This document shows, piece after piece, positions 26,528 through 40,393 of a stretch of 64,000 bases of DNA (its first letter is position 1; each line of letters opens with the position of its first letter). The position numbers and the translations under genes were made by a program. The notes under the pieces are model-generated. The model was not told the origin of the DNA and did no database searches. It was given only the letters and a program-made list of their open reading frames with translations. The DNA is from Camelus bactrianus. Lineage: Eukaryota; Chordata; Mammalia; Artiodactyla; Camelidae. The DNA lies in the NCBI RefSeq assembly GCF_048773025.1, contig NC_133555.1, positions 58,785,206 through 58,849,205 on the forward strand. The letters run 5' to 3'.

Positions 26528-29500
26528 GTCTCTAAACATGCACAATTCTGGGAGATATTTGTGAGAGAAAGCCGTCCTTCACCTAGCTTTTTGGGAACAC
26601 AAAGTTTCTTTACACTTGCAAACTTCACTACATACATATATATTGGAAGTTACAAGCTCAAATTCGTTTTTACACTAAAAACTGCAAGAATATGCACCTG
26701 CACTAGGAAACAGGCTGAGAAGGCAGAGTATAATTTCTCCAGCAATCCGTTCATTTTGGGCTATATGAACGAATGTCTCTCCACATGCTCAGATCTGAGA
26801 CATAAGTGTGTGTGTGTAAGCCATATTCAAATAGCTTTTGAGGAACCCAAAGTTTCTTTTCAGTTGCAAACTACACACCATTTTTATATATGGGGATGTA
26901 AACACCCAAAAACGATTTTGCAATGAAAACCGAAAGAACTTGAAACAGACACTAGGAAACAGTCTGAGAATCTAGAGTAAAGTTTCTCCTGCAGCCCATT
27001 CCCTTTGTGGTAGATGAACAAACGTCTCTCCACATGCTTAGTTGTGAGAGAAAATTGTGTGTGAAAGCCATCCTTAACCTAGCTTGTGTGGAACACAAAG
27101 TTACTTTTCAGTTGGTAACTACACTCTAGACATATATATGGGGATGTAATACCACCAACTCTGATTTATTGTGAAAACTACAGGAACTTCAAACCGGCAC
27201 TTGGGAACAGACTGAGAAACGGGAGTAATACATTTTTCTGCAGCCCTTTCTCATTGTGCTAGATGAACAAATGTCTCTCCACATGCTCAGGTCTGAGAGA
27301 CAATTGTGTGTTATAGCCGCCCTTCACCTATCTTGTTCGGAACACAATGTTTTTTTTCAGTTGCAAACTGCACTCCATACATATATATTGGAAGTTACAA
27401 GTTTCAAATCCGTTTTTGAGTGAATAATGCAGGAAACTCCATTGTCAATATTAAACAGGCTGAGAAACTACTGTAAGAGTTTCCCTGCAACTCGTTCCCT
27501 TTGTGTGAGTTAAACGATCGTCAATCCACATGCTCCGTTCTGAGAGATAATTGTGTGTGAAAGCTGTCCTTTAACTAGCTTGTTGGGAAAACAAAGATTC
27601 TATTCAGTTGCAAACCACACTCCATAAATATATATGGGGTGTTAGTTCCAACTCGGATTTACTGTGAAAACTGCAGGAACTTCAAGCCAGAACTAGGAAA
27701 CAGACTCAGAAATGAGAGTAAAAGCTTCTCCTGCAGTCCTTTCCCATTGTGCTAGATGAAAAAACGTCCCTCCACATGCTCAGATCTGAGAAATATATGT
27801 GTGTGAAAGCCATCTTACACATAGCTGGTTTAGAACACAAAGATTCTTTCCAGTTGCAATCTAAACTTCATACAAATATGGGGAGGAACTAGCTCCAACT
27901 CGGCTTTCCCGTGAAAAGTGCAGGAACTTCAAACGGGCACTAGGAAACACGCTGAGAAACCAGAGTAAAATTTTATCTTGCAACTCCTTCACTTTGCGCT
28001 AGATGAAGGAACGTCTCTCCACATTTCAGTTTTGAGAGGTAAGCGTGTGTGAAAGCCGTCCTTCAAATAGTTTGTTAGGAACACAAAGTTTATTTTCAGT
28101 TGTAAATTACACTCCATACATACATTTGGGGTGGTACAAGCTCGAACACGTTTGTACAGTGAAAACTGTAGGAACTTCAATCCGAAACTAGGAAATAGTC
28201 TGAGAATCCAGACTAAAGGTTTCTCCTACAGCCCATTCTCTTTGTGCTAGATGAACTAACGTCTCTAAACATGCTAATTTCTTAGAGATATTTGTGAGTT
28301 AAAGCCATCCTTCAACTAGCTATCTGGGAACACAAAGTTTGTTTTCAGTTTTAAACTTCACTACATACATATATAATGGGAGGTACAAGCTCAAACTCGG
28401 TGTTACAGTGAAAATTGAAAGACATCCAACCGGCAGTAGGAAATGGGCTGAGAAAGCAGAGTAAATTTTCTCCTGCAACCCATTCATTTTGTGCTAGATG
28501 AACAAAAGTCTCTCCAAATGCTCAGTTGTGAGGGATAAGTGTGTGTGAAAGCCTTCCTTCAACTAGCATGTTGGGAACACAAAGTTTCTTTTCAGTTTCA
28601 AACTATACTCCATACATTTATATAGGGAAGTACAAGCTGAAACTCGGTTTTACAGTGAAAACTGCAGGAACTTCAAACCAAAACGAGGAAGCAGTCTGAG
28701 AATCCAGAATTAAAGATTCCCATGCAACCAGTTCCTTTTGTGCTAGAAGAACACACGTCTCTCCACTTGCTCAGTTCTGAGAGAAAACTGTGTGTGAAAG
28801 CCGAACTTCACCGAGCTGTTTGGGAACACAAAGTTTCTTTTCAGTTGCAAGCTACAATCTATACATATATGTGGAGACATAAAAGCTCCAACTCGATTTT
28901 ACTGTGAAAACTATAGGAACATCAAACAGGCATTAGGAAACATACTCAGAAACCGGAATAAATGCTTCTCCTGCAAATTTTTCCCTTTGTGCTAGATTAA
29001 TAAATGTCTCTCTAAATGCTCATTTCTGAATGATAAGTGTGTGTGAAAGCCATAATTCACATAGCTTGTTAGGAACCCAAAGTTTATTTTCAGTTGCAAA
29101 ATACACTCCATTCTAATATATGGGGATGTACACGCTCCAAAACTATTTTACAGATAAAACAGCATGAACGTGAAACCGATACTAGGAAACAGACTGAGAA
29201 TCCAGAGTAAAAGGTTCTCCTGCAGCTTATTGCCTTTGTGGTAGATGAAAAAACGTCTCTCCACAGTCTCAGTTGTGAGGGATAAGTGTGTGTGAAAGTT
29301 GTCCTCCACGTAGCATGTTGGGAAAACAAAGTTCCTTTTAAGTTTCAAAATACTCTCCATAAATTTATATGGGCAGGTACAAGCTCAAACTCGGTTTTAT
29401 AGTGGAAAGTGCAGGAACATCAAACACGAAGAAGGAAAAAATCTGAGAAACCAGAATTTAGTTTTGCCATGCAAACCGTTGCTTTTCTGCTAGATGAACG

Positions 29501-30245
29501 AACTTCTCACCACTTGCTCAGTTCTGAGAGAAAACTTTGTTTGAAAGCTGTCTTTCATGTAGCTTGTTGGTAACACAAAGTTTCTTTTCAGTTGCAAACT
29601 ACACTCTAGACTTATGTATGGGGAAGAAATACTTCCAACTCTGTTTTACTGTGAAACTACTGGAACTTCATACCGGCACTTGGAAACAGACTGAGAAACG
29701 GGAGTAAAATCTTCTTCTGCAGCCATTCTCATTGTGCTAGATGAACAAACGTCTCTCAAAATGCTCAGTTCTGAGAGATAATTGTGTGTGAAAGACGTCC
29801 TTCACCTAGCTTATTGGGAACACAAAGATTCTTTTCAGTTGCAAACTACACTCTAGACATATATATGGGGATGTAATAACTCCAACTCGGTTTTACTGTG
29901 AAAACTATAAGAACATCAACACGGCACTTGGAAAAGACTGAGAAATGGGTGAAATAGCTTTTTCTGCAGCCCTTTCTCTTTGTGCTAGATGAACAAAAGT
30001 CTCTCCACATGCTATGTTCTGAGAGATAATTGTGTGTGAAAGCCGTATTTCACCTAACTTGTTCACAATACAAAGTTTGTTTTCAGTTGCAAACTGCACT
30101 CCATACATATATACTGGAAGGTACTAGGTCCAACTCGGTTTTATAGTGGAAACTGCAGGAACTTCAAACCGAAACAAGGAAACATTCTGATAAACCACAA
30201 TTAAATTTTCCCTTGCAGCCCCTTCTTTGTGCTGGATAAACTAAA
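26528..30245 (+). repeat. 15-mer HOR copy 1, 3718 bp
   Basis: Fifteen monomers (3718 = 15 x 247.9). I compared the first ~900 bases line by line with copy 2 at offset 3718 and saw no difference; spot checks further on also agreed. The 15 units differ clearly from one another. Marker features are a (GT)6 run at 26806-26817 where most monomers have (GT)4, an eight-T run near 27350, and CATTGTCAATATTAAACAGG near 27441. Confidence 0.93.
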
Positions 30246-33200
30246 GTCTCTAAACATGCACAATTCTGGGAGATATTTGTGAGAGAAAGCCGTCCTTCAC
30301 CTAGCTTTTTGGGAACACAAAGTTTCTTTACACTTGCAAACTTCACTACATACATATATATTGGAAGTTACAAGCTCAAATTCGTTTTTACACTAAAAAC
30401 TGCAAGAATATGCACCTGCACTAGGAAACAGGCTGAGAAGGCAGAGTATAATTTCTCCAGCAATCCGTTCATTTTGGGCTATATGAACGAATGTCTCTCC
30501 ACATGCTCAGATCTGAGACATAAGTGTGTGTGTGTAAGCCATATTCAAATAGCTTTTGAGGAACCCAAAGTTTCTTTTCAGTTGCAAACTACACACCATT
30601 TTTATATATGGGGATGTAAACACCCAAAAACGATTTTGCAATGAAAACCGAAAGAACTTGAAACAGACACTAGGAAACAGTCTGAGAATCTAGAGTAAAG
30701 TTTCTCCTGCAGCCCATTCCCTTTGTGGTAGATGAACAAACGTCTCTCCACATGCTTAGTTGTGAGAGAAAATTGTGTGTGAAAGCCATCCTTAACCTAG
30801 CTTGTGTGGAACACAAAGTTACTTTTCAGTTGGTAACTACACTCTAGACATATATATGGGGATGTAATACCACCAACTCTGATTTATTGTGAAAACTACA
30901 GGAACTTCAAACCGGCACTTGGGAACAGACTGAGAAACGGGAGTAATACATTTTTCTGCAGCCCTTTCTCATTGTGCTAGATGAACAAATGTCTCTCCAC
31001 ATGCTCAGGTCTGAGAGACAATTGTGTGTTATAGCCGCCCTTCACCTATCTTGTTCGGAACACAATGTTTTTTTTCAGTTGCAAACTGCACTCCATACAT
31101 ATATATTGGAAGTTACAAGTTTCAAATCCGTTTTTGAGTGAATAATGCAGGAAACTCCATTGTCAATATTAAACAGGCTGAGAAACTACTGTAAGAGTTT
31201 CCCTGCAACTCGTTCCCTTTGTGTGAGTTAAACGATCGTCAATCCACATGCTCCGTTCTGAGAGATAATTGTGTGTGAAAGCTGTCCTTTAACTAGCTTG
31301 TTGGGAAAACAAAGATTCTATTCAGTTGCAAACCACACTCCATAAATATATATGGGGTGTTAGTTCCAACTCGGATTTACTGTGAAAACTGCAGGAACTT
31401 CAAGCCAGAACTAGGAAACAGACTCAGAAATGAGAGTAAAAGCTTCTCCTGCAGTCCTTTCCCATTGTGCTAGATGAAAAAACGTCCCTCCACATGCTCA
31501 GATCTGAGAAATATATGTGTGTGAAAGCCATCTTACACATAGCTGGTTTAGAACACAAAGATTCTTTCCAGTTGCAATCTAAACTTCATACAAATATGGG
31601 GAGGAACTAGCTCCAACTCGGCTTTCCCGTGAAAAGTGCAGGAACTTCAAACGGGCACTAGGAAACACGCTGAGAAACCAGAGTAAAATTTTATCTTGCA
31701 ACTCCTTCACTTTGCGCTAGATGAAGGAACGTCTCTCCACATTTCAGTTTTGAGAGGTAAGCGTGTGTGAAAGCCGTCCTTCAAATAGTTTGTTAGGAAC
31801 ACAAAGTTTATTTTCAGTTGTAAATTACACTCCATACATACATTTGGGGTGGTACAAGCTCGAACACGTTTGTACAGTGAAAACTGTAGGAACTTCAATC
31901 CGAAACTAGGAAATAGTCTGAGAATCCAGACTAAAGGTTTCTCCTACAGCCCATTCTCTTTGTGCTAGATGAACTAACGTCTCTAAACATGCTAATTTCT
32001 TAGAGATATTTGTGAGTTAAAGCCATCCTTCAACTAGCTATCTGGGAACACAAAGTTTGTTTTCAGTTTTAAACTTCACTACATACATATATAATGGGAG
32101 GTACAAGCTCAAACTCGGTGTTACAGTGAAAATTGAAAGACATCCAACCGGCAGTAGGAAATGGGCTGAGAAAGCAGAGTAAATTTTCTCCTGCAACCCA
32201 TTCATTTTGTGCTAGATGAACAAAAGTCTCTCCAAATGCTCAGTTGTGAGGGATAAGTGTGTGTGAAAGCCTTCCTTCAACTAGCATGTTGGGAACACAA
32301 AGTTTCTTTTCAGTTTCAAACTATACTCCATACATTTATATAGGGAAGTACAAGCTGAAACTCGGTTTTACAGTGAAAACTGCAGGAACTTCAAACCAAA
32401 ACGAGGAAGCAGTCTGAGAATCCAGAATTAAAGATTCCCATGCAACCAGTTCCTTTTGTGCTAGAAGAACACACGTCTCTCCACTTGCTCAGTTCTGAGA
32501 GAAAACTGTGTGTGAAAGCCGAACTTCACCGAGCTGTTTGGGAACACAAAGTTTCTTTTCAGTTGCAAGCTACAATCTATACATATATGTGGAGACATAA
32601 AAGCTCCAACTCGATTTTACTGTGAAAACTATAGGAACATCAAACAGGCATTAGGAAACATACTCAGAAACCGGAATAAATGCTTCTCCTGCAAATTTTT
32701 CCCTTTGTGCTAGATTAATAAATGTCTCTCTAAATGCTCATTTCTGAATGATAAGTGTGTGTGAAAGCCATAATTCACATAGCTTGTTAGGAACCCAAAG
32801 TTTATTTTCAGTTGCAAAATACACTCCATTCTAATATATGGGGATGTACACGCTCCAAAACTATTTTACAGATAAAACAGCATGAACGTGAAACCGATAC
32901 TAGGAAACAGACTGAGAATCCAGAGTAAAAGGTTCTCCTGCAGCTTATTGCCTTTGTGGTAGATGAAAAAACGTCTCTCCACAGTCTCAGTTGTGAGGGA
33001 TAAGTGTGTGTGAAAGTTGTCCTCCACGTAGCATGTTGGGAAAACAAAGTTCCTTTTAAGTTTCAAAATACTCTCCATAAATTTATATGGGCAGGTACAA
33101 GCTCAAACTCGGTTTTATAGTGGAAAGTGCAGGAACATCAAACACGAAGAAGGAAAAAATCTGAGAAACCAGAATTTAGTTTTGCCATGCAAACCGTTGC

Positions 33201-33963
33201 TTTTCTGCTAGATGAACGAACTTCTCACCACTTGCTCAGTTCTGAGAGAAAACTTTGTTTGAAAGCTGTCTTTCATGTAGCTTGTTGGTAACACAAAGTT
33301 TCTTTTCAGTTGCAAACTACACTCTAGACTTATGTATGGGGAAGAAATACTTCCAACTCTGTTTTACTGTGAAACTACTGGAACTTCATACCGGCACTTG
33401 GAAACAGACTGAGAAACGGGAGTAAAATCTTCTTCTGCAGCCATTCTCATTGTGCTAGATGAACAAACGTCTCTCAAAATGCTCAGTTCTGAGAGATAAT
33501 TGTGTGTGAAAGACGTCCTTCACCTAGCTTATTGGGAACACAAAGATTCTTTTCAGTTGCAAACTACACTCTAGACATATATATGGGGATGTAATAACTC
33601 CAACTCGGTTTTACTGTGAAAACTATAAGAACATCAACACGGCACTTGGAAAAGACTGAGAAATGGGTGAAATAGCTTTTTCTGCAGCCCTTTCTCTTTG
33701 TGCTAGATGAACAAAAGTCTCTCCACATGCTATGTTCTGAGAGATAATTGTGTGTGAAAGCCGTATTTCACCTAACTTGTTCACAATACAAAGTTTGTTT
33801 TCAGTTGCAAACTGCACTCCATACATATATACTGGAAGGTACTAGGTCCAACTCGGTTTTATAGTGGAAACTGCAGGAACTTCAAACCGAAACAAGGAAA
33901 CATTCTGATAAACCACAATTAAATTTTCCCTTGCAGCCCCTTCTTTGTGCTGGATAAACTAAA
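30246..33963 (+). repeat. 15-mer HOR copy 2, 3718 bp
   Basis: The second tandem copy, in the same phase. Every distinctive unit of copy 1 recurs at +3718, including the (GT)6 marker at 30524 and CTAGTTTAGAACACAAAG-type variants near 31545. No base difference to copies 1 or 3 was noticed in the lines I compared. Confidence 0.93.
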
Positions 33964-36900
33964 GTCTCTAAACATGCACAATTCTGGGAGATATTTGTGA
34001 GAGAAAGCCGTCCTTCACCTAGCTTTTTGGGAACACAAAGTTTCTTTACACTTGCAAACTTCACTACATACATATATATTGGAAGTTACAAGCTCAAATT
34101 CGTTTTTACACTAAAAACTGCAAGAATATGCACCTGCACTAGGAAACAGGCTGAGAAGGCAGAGTATAATTTCTCCAGCAATCCGTTCATTTTGGGCTAT
34201 ATGAACGAATGTCTCTCCACATGCTCAGATCTGAGACATAAGTGTGTGTGTGTAAGCCATATTCAAATAGCTTTTGAGGAACCCAAAGTTTCTTTTCAGT
34301 TGCAAACTACACACCATTTTTATATATGGGGATGTAAACACCCAAAAACGATTTTGCAATGAAAACCGAAAGAACTTGAAACAGACACTAGGAAACAGTC
34401 TGAGAATCTAGAGTAAAGTTTCTCCTGCAGCCCATTCCCTTTGTGGTAGATGAACAAACGTCTCTCCACATGCTTAGTTGTGAGAGAAAATTGTGTGTGA
34501 AAGCCATCCTTAACCTAGCTTGTGTGGAACACAAAGTTACTTTTCAGTTGGTAACTACACTCTAGACATATATATGGGGATGTAATACCACCAACTCTGA
34601 TTTATTGTGAAAACTACAGGAACTTCAAACCGGCACTTGGGAACAGACTGAGAAACGGGAGTAATACATTTTTCTGCAGCCCTTTCTCATTGTGCTAGAT
34701 GAACAAATGTCTCTCCACATGCTCAGGTCTGAGAGACAATTGTGTGTTATAGCCGCCCTTCACCTATCTTGTTCGGAACACAATGTTTTTTTTCAGTTGC
34801 AAACTGCACTCCATACATATATATTGGAAGTTACAAGTTTCAAATCCGTTTTTGAGTGAATAATGCAGGAAACTCCATTGTCAATATTAAACAGGCTGAG
34901 AAACTACTGTAAGAGTTTCCCTGCAACTCGTTCCCTTTGTGTGAGTTAAACGATCGTCAATCCACATGCTCCGTTCTGAGAGATAATTGTGTGTGAAAGC
35001 TGTCCTTTAACTAGCTTGTTGGGAAAACAAAGATTCTATTCAGTTGCAAACCACACTCCATAAATATATATGGGGTGTTAGTTCCAACTCGGATTTACTG
35101 TGAAAACTGCAGGAACTTCAAGCCAGAACTAGGAAACAGACTCAGAAATGAGAGTAAAAGCTTCTCCTGCAGTCCTTTCCCATTGTGCTAGATGAAAAAA
35201 CGTCCCTCCACATGCTCAGATCTGAGAAATATATGTGTGTGAAAGCCATCTTACACATAGCTGGTTTAGAACACAAAGATTCTTTCCAGTTGCAATCTAA
35301 ACTTCATACAAATATGGGGAGGAACTAGCTCCAACTCGGCTTTCCCGTGAAAAGTGCAGGAACTTCAAACGGGCACTAGGAAACACGCTGAGAAACCAGA
35401 GTAAAATTTTATCTTGCAACTCCTTCACTTTGCGCTAGATGAAGGAACGTCTCTCCACATTTCAGTTTTGAGAGGTAAGCGTGTGTGAAAGCCGTCCTTC
35501 AAATAGTTTGTTAGGAACACAAAGTTTATTTTCAGTTGTAAATTACACTCCATACATACATTTGGGGTGGTACAAGCTCGAACACGTTTGTACAGTGAAA
35601 ACTGTAGGAACTTCAATCCGAAACTAGGAAATAGTCTGAGAATCCAGACTAAAGGTTTCTCCTACAGCCCATTCTCTTTGTGCTAGATGAACTAACGTCT
35701 CTAAACATGCTAATTTCTTAGAGATATTTGTGAGTTAAAGCCATCCTTCAACTAGCTATCTGGGAACACAAAGTTTGTTTTCAGTTTTAAACTTCACTAC
35801 ATACATATATAATGGGAGGTACAAGCTCAAACTCGGTGTTACAGTGAAAATTGAAAGACATCCAACCGGCAGTAGGAAATGGGCTGAGAAAGCAGAGTAA
35901 ATTTTCTCCTGCAACCCATTCATTTTGTGCTAGATGAACAAAAGTCTCTCCAAATGCTCAGTTGTGAGGGATAAGTGTGTGTGAAAGCCTTCCTTCAACT
36001 AGCATGTTGGGAACACAAAGTTTCTTTTCAGTTTCAAACTATACTCCATACATTTATATAGGGAAGTACAAGCTGAAACTCGGTTTTACAGTGAAAACTG
36101 CAGGAACTTCAAACCAAAACGAGGAAGCAGTCTGAGAATCCAGAATTAAAGATTCCCATGCAACCAGTTCCTTTTGTGCTAGAAGAACACACGTCTCTCC
36201 ACTTGCTCAGTTCTGAGAGAAAACTGTGTGTGAAAGCCGAACTTCACCGAGCTGTTTGGGAACACAAAGTTTCTTTTCAGTTGCAAGCTACAATCTATAC
36301 ATATATGTGGAGACATAAAAGCTCCAACTCGATTTTACTGTGAAAACTATAGGAACATCAAACAGGCATTAGGAAACATACTCAGAAACCGGAATAAATG
36401 CTTCTCCTGCAAATTTTTCCCTTTGTGCTAGATTAATAAATGTCTCTCTAAATGCTCATTTCTGAATGATAAGTGTGTGTGAAAGCCATAATTCACATAG
36501 CTTGTTAGGAACCCAAAGTTTATTTTCAGTTGCAAAATACACTCCATTCTAATATATGGGGATGTACACGCTCCAAAACTATTTTACAGATAAAACAGCA
36601 TGAACGTGAAACCGATACTAGGAAACAGACTGAGAATCCAGAGTAAAAGGTTCTCCTGCAGCTTATTGCCTTTGTGGTAGATGAAAAAACGTCTCTCCAC
36701 AGTCTCAGTTGTGAGGGATAAGTGTGTGTGAAAGTTGTCCTCCACGTAGCATGTTGGGAAAACAAAGTTCCTTTTAAGTTTCAAAATACTCTCCATAAAT
36801 TTATATGGGCAGGTACAAGCTCAAACTCGGTTTTATAGTGGAAAGTGCAGGAACATCAAACACGAAGAAGGAAAAAATCTGAGAAACCAGAATTTAGTTT

Positions 36901-37681
36901 TGCCATGCAAACCGTTGCTTTTCTGCTAGATGAACGAACTTCTCACCACTTGCTCAGTTCTGAGAGAAAACTTTGTTTGAAAGCTGTCTTTCATGTAGCT
37001 TGTTGGTAACACAAAGTTTCTTTTCAGTTGCAAACTACACTCTAGACTTATGTATGGGGAAGAAATACTTCCAACTCTGTTTTACTGTGAAACTACTGGA
37101 ACTTCATACCGGCACTTGGAAACAGACTGAGAAACGGGAGTAAAATCTTCTTCTGCAGCCATTCTCATTGTGCTAGATGAACAAACGTCTCTCAAAATGC
37201 TCAGTTCTGAGAGATAATTGTGTGTGAAAGACGTCCTTCACCTAGCTTATTGGGAACACAAAGATTCTTTTCAGTTGCAAACTACACTCTAGACATATAT
37301 ATGGGGATGTAATAACTCCAACTCGGTTTTACTGTGAAAACTATAAGAACATCAACACGGCACTTGGAAAAGACTGAGAAATGGGTGAAATAGCTTTTTC
37401 TGCAGCCCTTTCTCTTTGTGCTAGATGAACAAAAGTCTCTCCACATGCTATGTTCTGAGAGATAATTGTGTGTGAAAGCCGTATTTCACCTAACTTGTTC
37501 ACAATACAAAGTTTGTTTTCAGTTGCAAACTGCACTCCATACATATATACTGGAAGGTACTAGGTCCAACTCGGTTTTATAGTGGAAACTGCAGGAACTT
37601 CAAACCGAAACAAGGAAACATTCTGATAAACCACAATTAAATTTTCCCTTGCAGCCCCTTCTTTGTGCTGGATAAACTAAA
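33964..37681 (+). repeat. 15-mer HOR copy 3, 3718 bp
   Basis: The third tandem copy, again at +3718, with the (GT)6 marker at 34242. Identity continues 134 bases into the fourth copy, to 37815. The first mismatch is at 37816, where CTCAATTTCG replaces CTCAAATTCG. Confidence 0.93.
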
Positions 37682-40393
37682 GTCTCTAAACATGCACAAT
37701 TCTGGGAGATATTTGTGAGAGAAAGCCGTCCTTCACCTAGCTTTTTGGGAACACAAAGTTTCTTTACACTTGCAAACTTCACTACATACATATATATTGG
37801 AAGTTACAAGCTCAATTTCGTTTTTACAGTGAAAACTGCAAGAATATGCACCTGCACTAGGAAACAGGCTGAGAAAGCAGAGTATATTTTCTCCAGCAAT
37901 CCGTTCATTTTGGGCTATATGAACGAATGTCTCTCCACATGCTCAGATCTGAGACATAAGTGTGTGTGTGTAAGCCATATTCAAATAGCTTTTGAGGAAC
38001 CCAAAATTTCTTTTCAGTTGCAAACTACACACCATTTTTATATATGGGGATGTAAACACCCAAAAACGATTTTGCAGTGAAAACTGAAAGAACTTGAAAC
38101 AGACAGTAGGAAACTGTCTGAGAATCTAGAGTAAAAGTTTCCCCTGCAGCACATTCCCTTTGTGGTAGATGGACAAACGTCTCTCCACATGCTTAGTTGT
38201 GAGAGAAAATTGTGTGTGAAAGCCATCCTTAACCTAGCTTGTGTGGAACACAAAGTTACTTTTCAGTTGGTAACTACACTCTAGACATATATATGGGGAT
38301 GTAATACCACCAACTCTGATTTATTGTGAAAACTACAGGAACTTCAAACCGGCACTTGGGAACAGACTGAGAAACGGGAGTAATACATTTTTCTGCAGCC
38401 CTTTCTCATTGTGCTAGATGAACAAATGTCTCTCCACATGCTCAGTTCTGAGAGAAAATCGTGTGTTATAGCCGACCTTCACCAATCTTGTTCGGAACAC
38501 AAAGGTATTTTTCAGTTGCAAACTGCACTCCATACATATATATTGGAAGTTACAAGTTCCAAATCCATTTTTGATTGAATATTGCAGGAATCTCCATCAT
38601 CAATTGTAAACAGGCTGTGAAACGACTGTAATAGTTTCTCCTGCAACTCGTTCCCTTTGTGCGAGTTGAACGATTGTCAATGCACATGCTCCGTTCTGAG
38701 AGATAATTGTGTGTGAAAGCCGTCCTTCAACTAACTTGTTAAGAACACAAAGATTCTATTCAGTTGCAAACCACACTTCATAAATATATATGGGGTGTTA
38801 GTTCCAACTCAGATTTACTGTGAATACTGCAGGAACTTCAAGCCGGAACTAGGAAACAGACTCAGATTTGAGAGTAAAAGCTTCTCCTGCAGTGCTTTCC
38901 CATTGTGCTAGATGAACAAACGTCCCTCCACATGCTCAGATCTGAGAAATACGTGTGTGAAAGCCTTCTTAAACATAGCTTGTTTAGAACACAAAGATTC
39001 TTTCCAGTTGCAATCTAAACTTCATACAAATATGGGGAGGAACTAGCTCCAACTCGGCTTTCCAGTGAAAAGTGCAGGAAGTTCAAACGGGCACTAGGAA
39101 ACAGGCTGAGAAAAAAGAGTAAAATTTCCTCTTGCAACCCGTTCCCTTTGAGCTAGATGAAGGAACGTCTCTCCACATCTCAGTTCTGAGATGTAAGTGT
39201 GTGTGAAAGCCATCCTTCAAATAGTTTGTTAGGAACACAAGGTTTATTTTCAGTTGTAATTTACACTCCATACATACATTTGGGGTGGTACAAGCTCGAA
39301 CACGTTTGTACAGTGAAAACTGTAGGAACTTCAAACAGAAACTAGGAAATAGTCTGAGAATCCAGAGTAAAGTTTTCTCCTACAGCCCATTCTCTTTGTG
39401 CTAGATGAACTATCGTCTCTAAACATGCTCATTTCTGAGAGATATTTGTGAGTTAAAGCCGTCCTTCAACTAGCTATCTGGGAACACAAAGTTTGTTTTC
39501 AGTTTCAAACTTCACTACATACATATATAATGGGAGGTACAAGCTCAAACTCGGTGTTACAGTGAAAATTGCAAGACATCCAAACGGCAGTAGGAAATGG
39601 GCTGAGAAAGCAGAGTAAATTTTCTCCTGCAACCCATTCATTTTCTGCTAGATGAAGAAAAGTCTCTCCACATGCACAGTTGTGAGGGATAAGTGTGTTT
39701 GAAAGCCTTCCTTCAACTAGCATGTTGGGAACACAAAGTTTCTTTTCAGTATCAAAATATACTCCATACATTTATATAGGGAGGTACAAGCTCAAACACG
39801 GTTTTACAGTGCAAACTGCAGGAAATTCAATCCCAAACGAGGAAACAGTCTGAGAATCCAGAATTAAAGATTCCCATGCAACCCATTCCTTTTGTGCTAG
39901 ATGAACGAACGTCTCTCCACTTGCTCAGTTCTGAGAGATACGTGTGTGTGAAATCCGCCTTACATGTAGCTTGTTTGGAACCCAAAGATTCTTTTCAGTA
40001 TCCAACTACAATCTATACATATATAGGGAGACTTAAATGCTCCAACTCGATTTACTGTGAAAACTATAGGAACTTCAAACCGGCACTAGGAAACATACTC
40101 AGAAACCGGAGTAAAATCTTCTCCTGCAAATTGTTCCTTTTGTGTTAGATTAACAAATGTCTCTCTACATGCTCATTTCTGAATGATAAATGTGTGTGAA
40201 AGCCATATTTCACATAGCTTGTTTGGAACCCAAAATAATTTTTCAGTTGCAAAATACAATCCATTCATTATATGGGGATGTACAAGCTCCAAAACAATTT
40301 TACAGATAAAACAGCATGAACGTGAAACCGACACTAGGAAACAGACTGAGAATCCAGAATAAAAGTTTCCCCTGCAGCCCATTCCCTTTGTGG
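37682..40393 (+). repeat. 15-mer HOR copy 4, partial and diverged after 37815
   Basis: The copy continues in register with the 15-mer for about 11 monomers. From 37816 it accumulates differences, for example TTACAGTGAAAACTGC against TTACACTAAAAACTGC and CACCAATCTTGTTCGG against CACCTATCTTGTTCGG. The later units (39.1-40.3 kb) differ more. It ends where the 690-bp flank segment begins at 40394. Confidence 0.85.
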
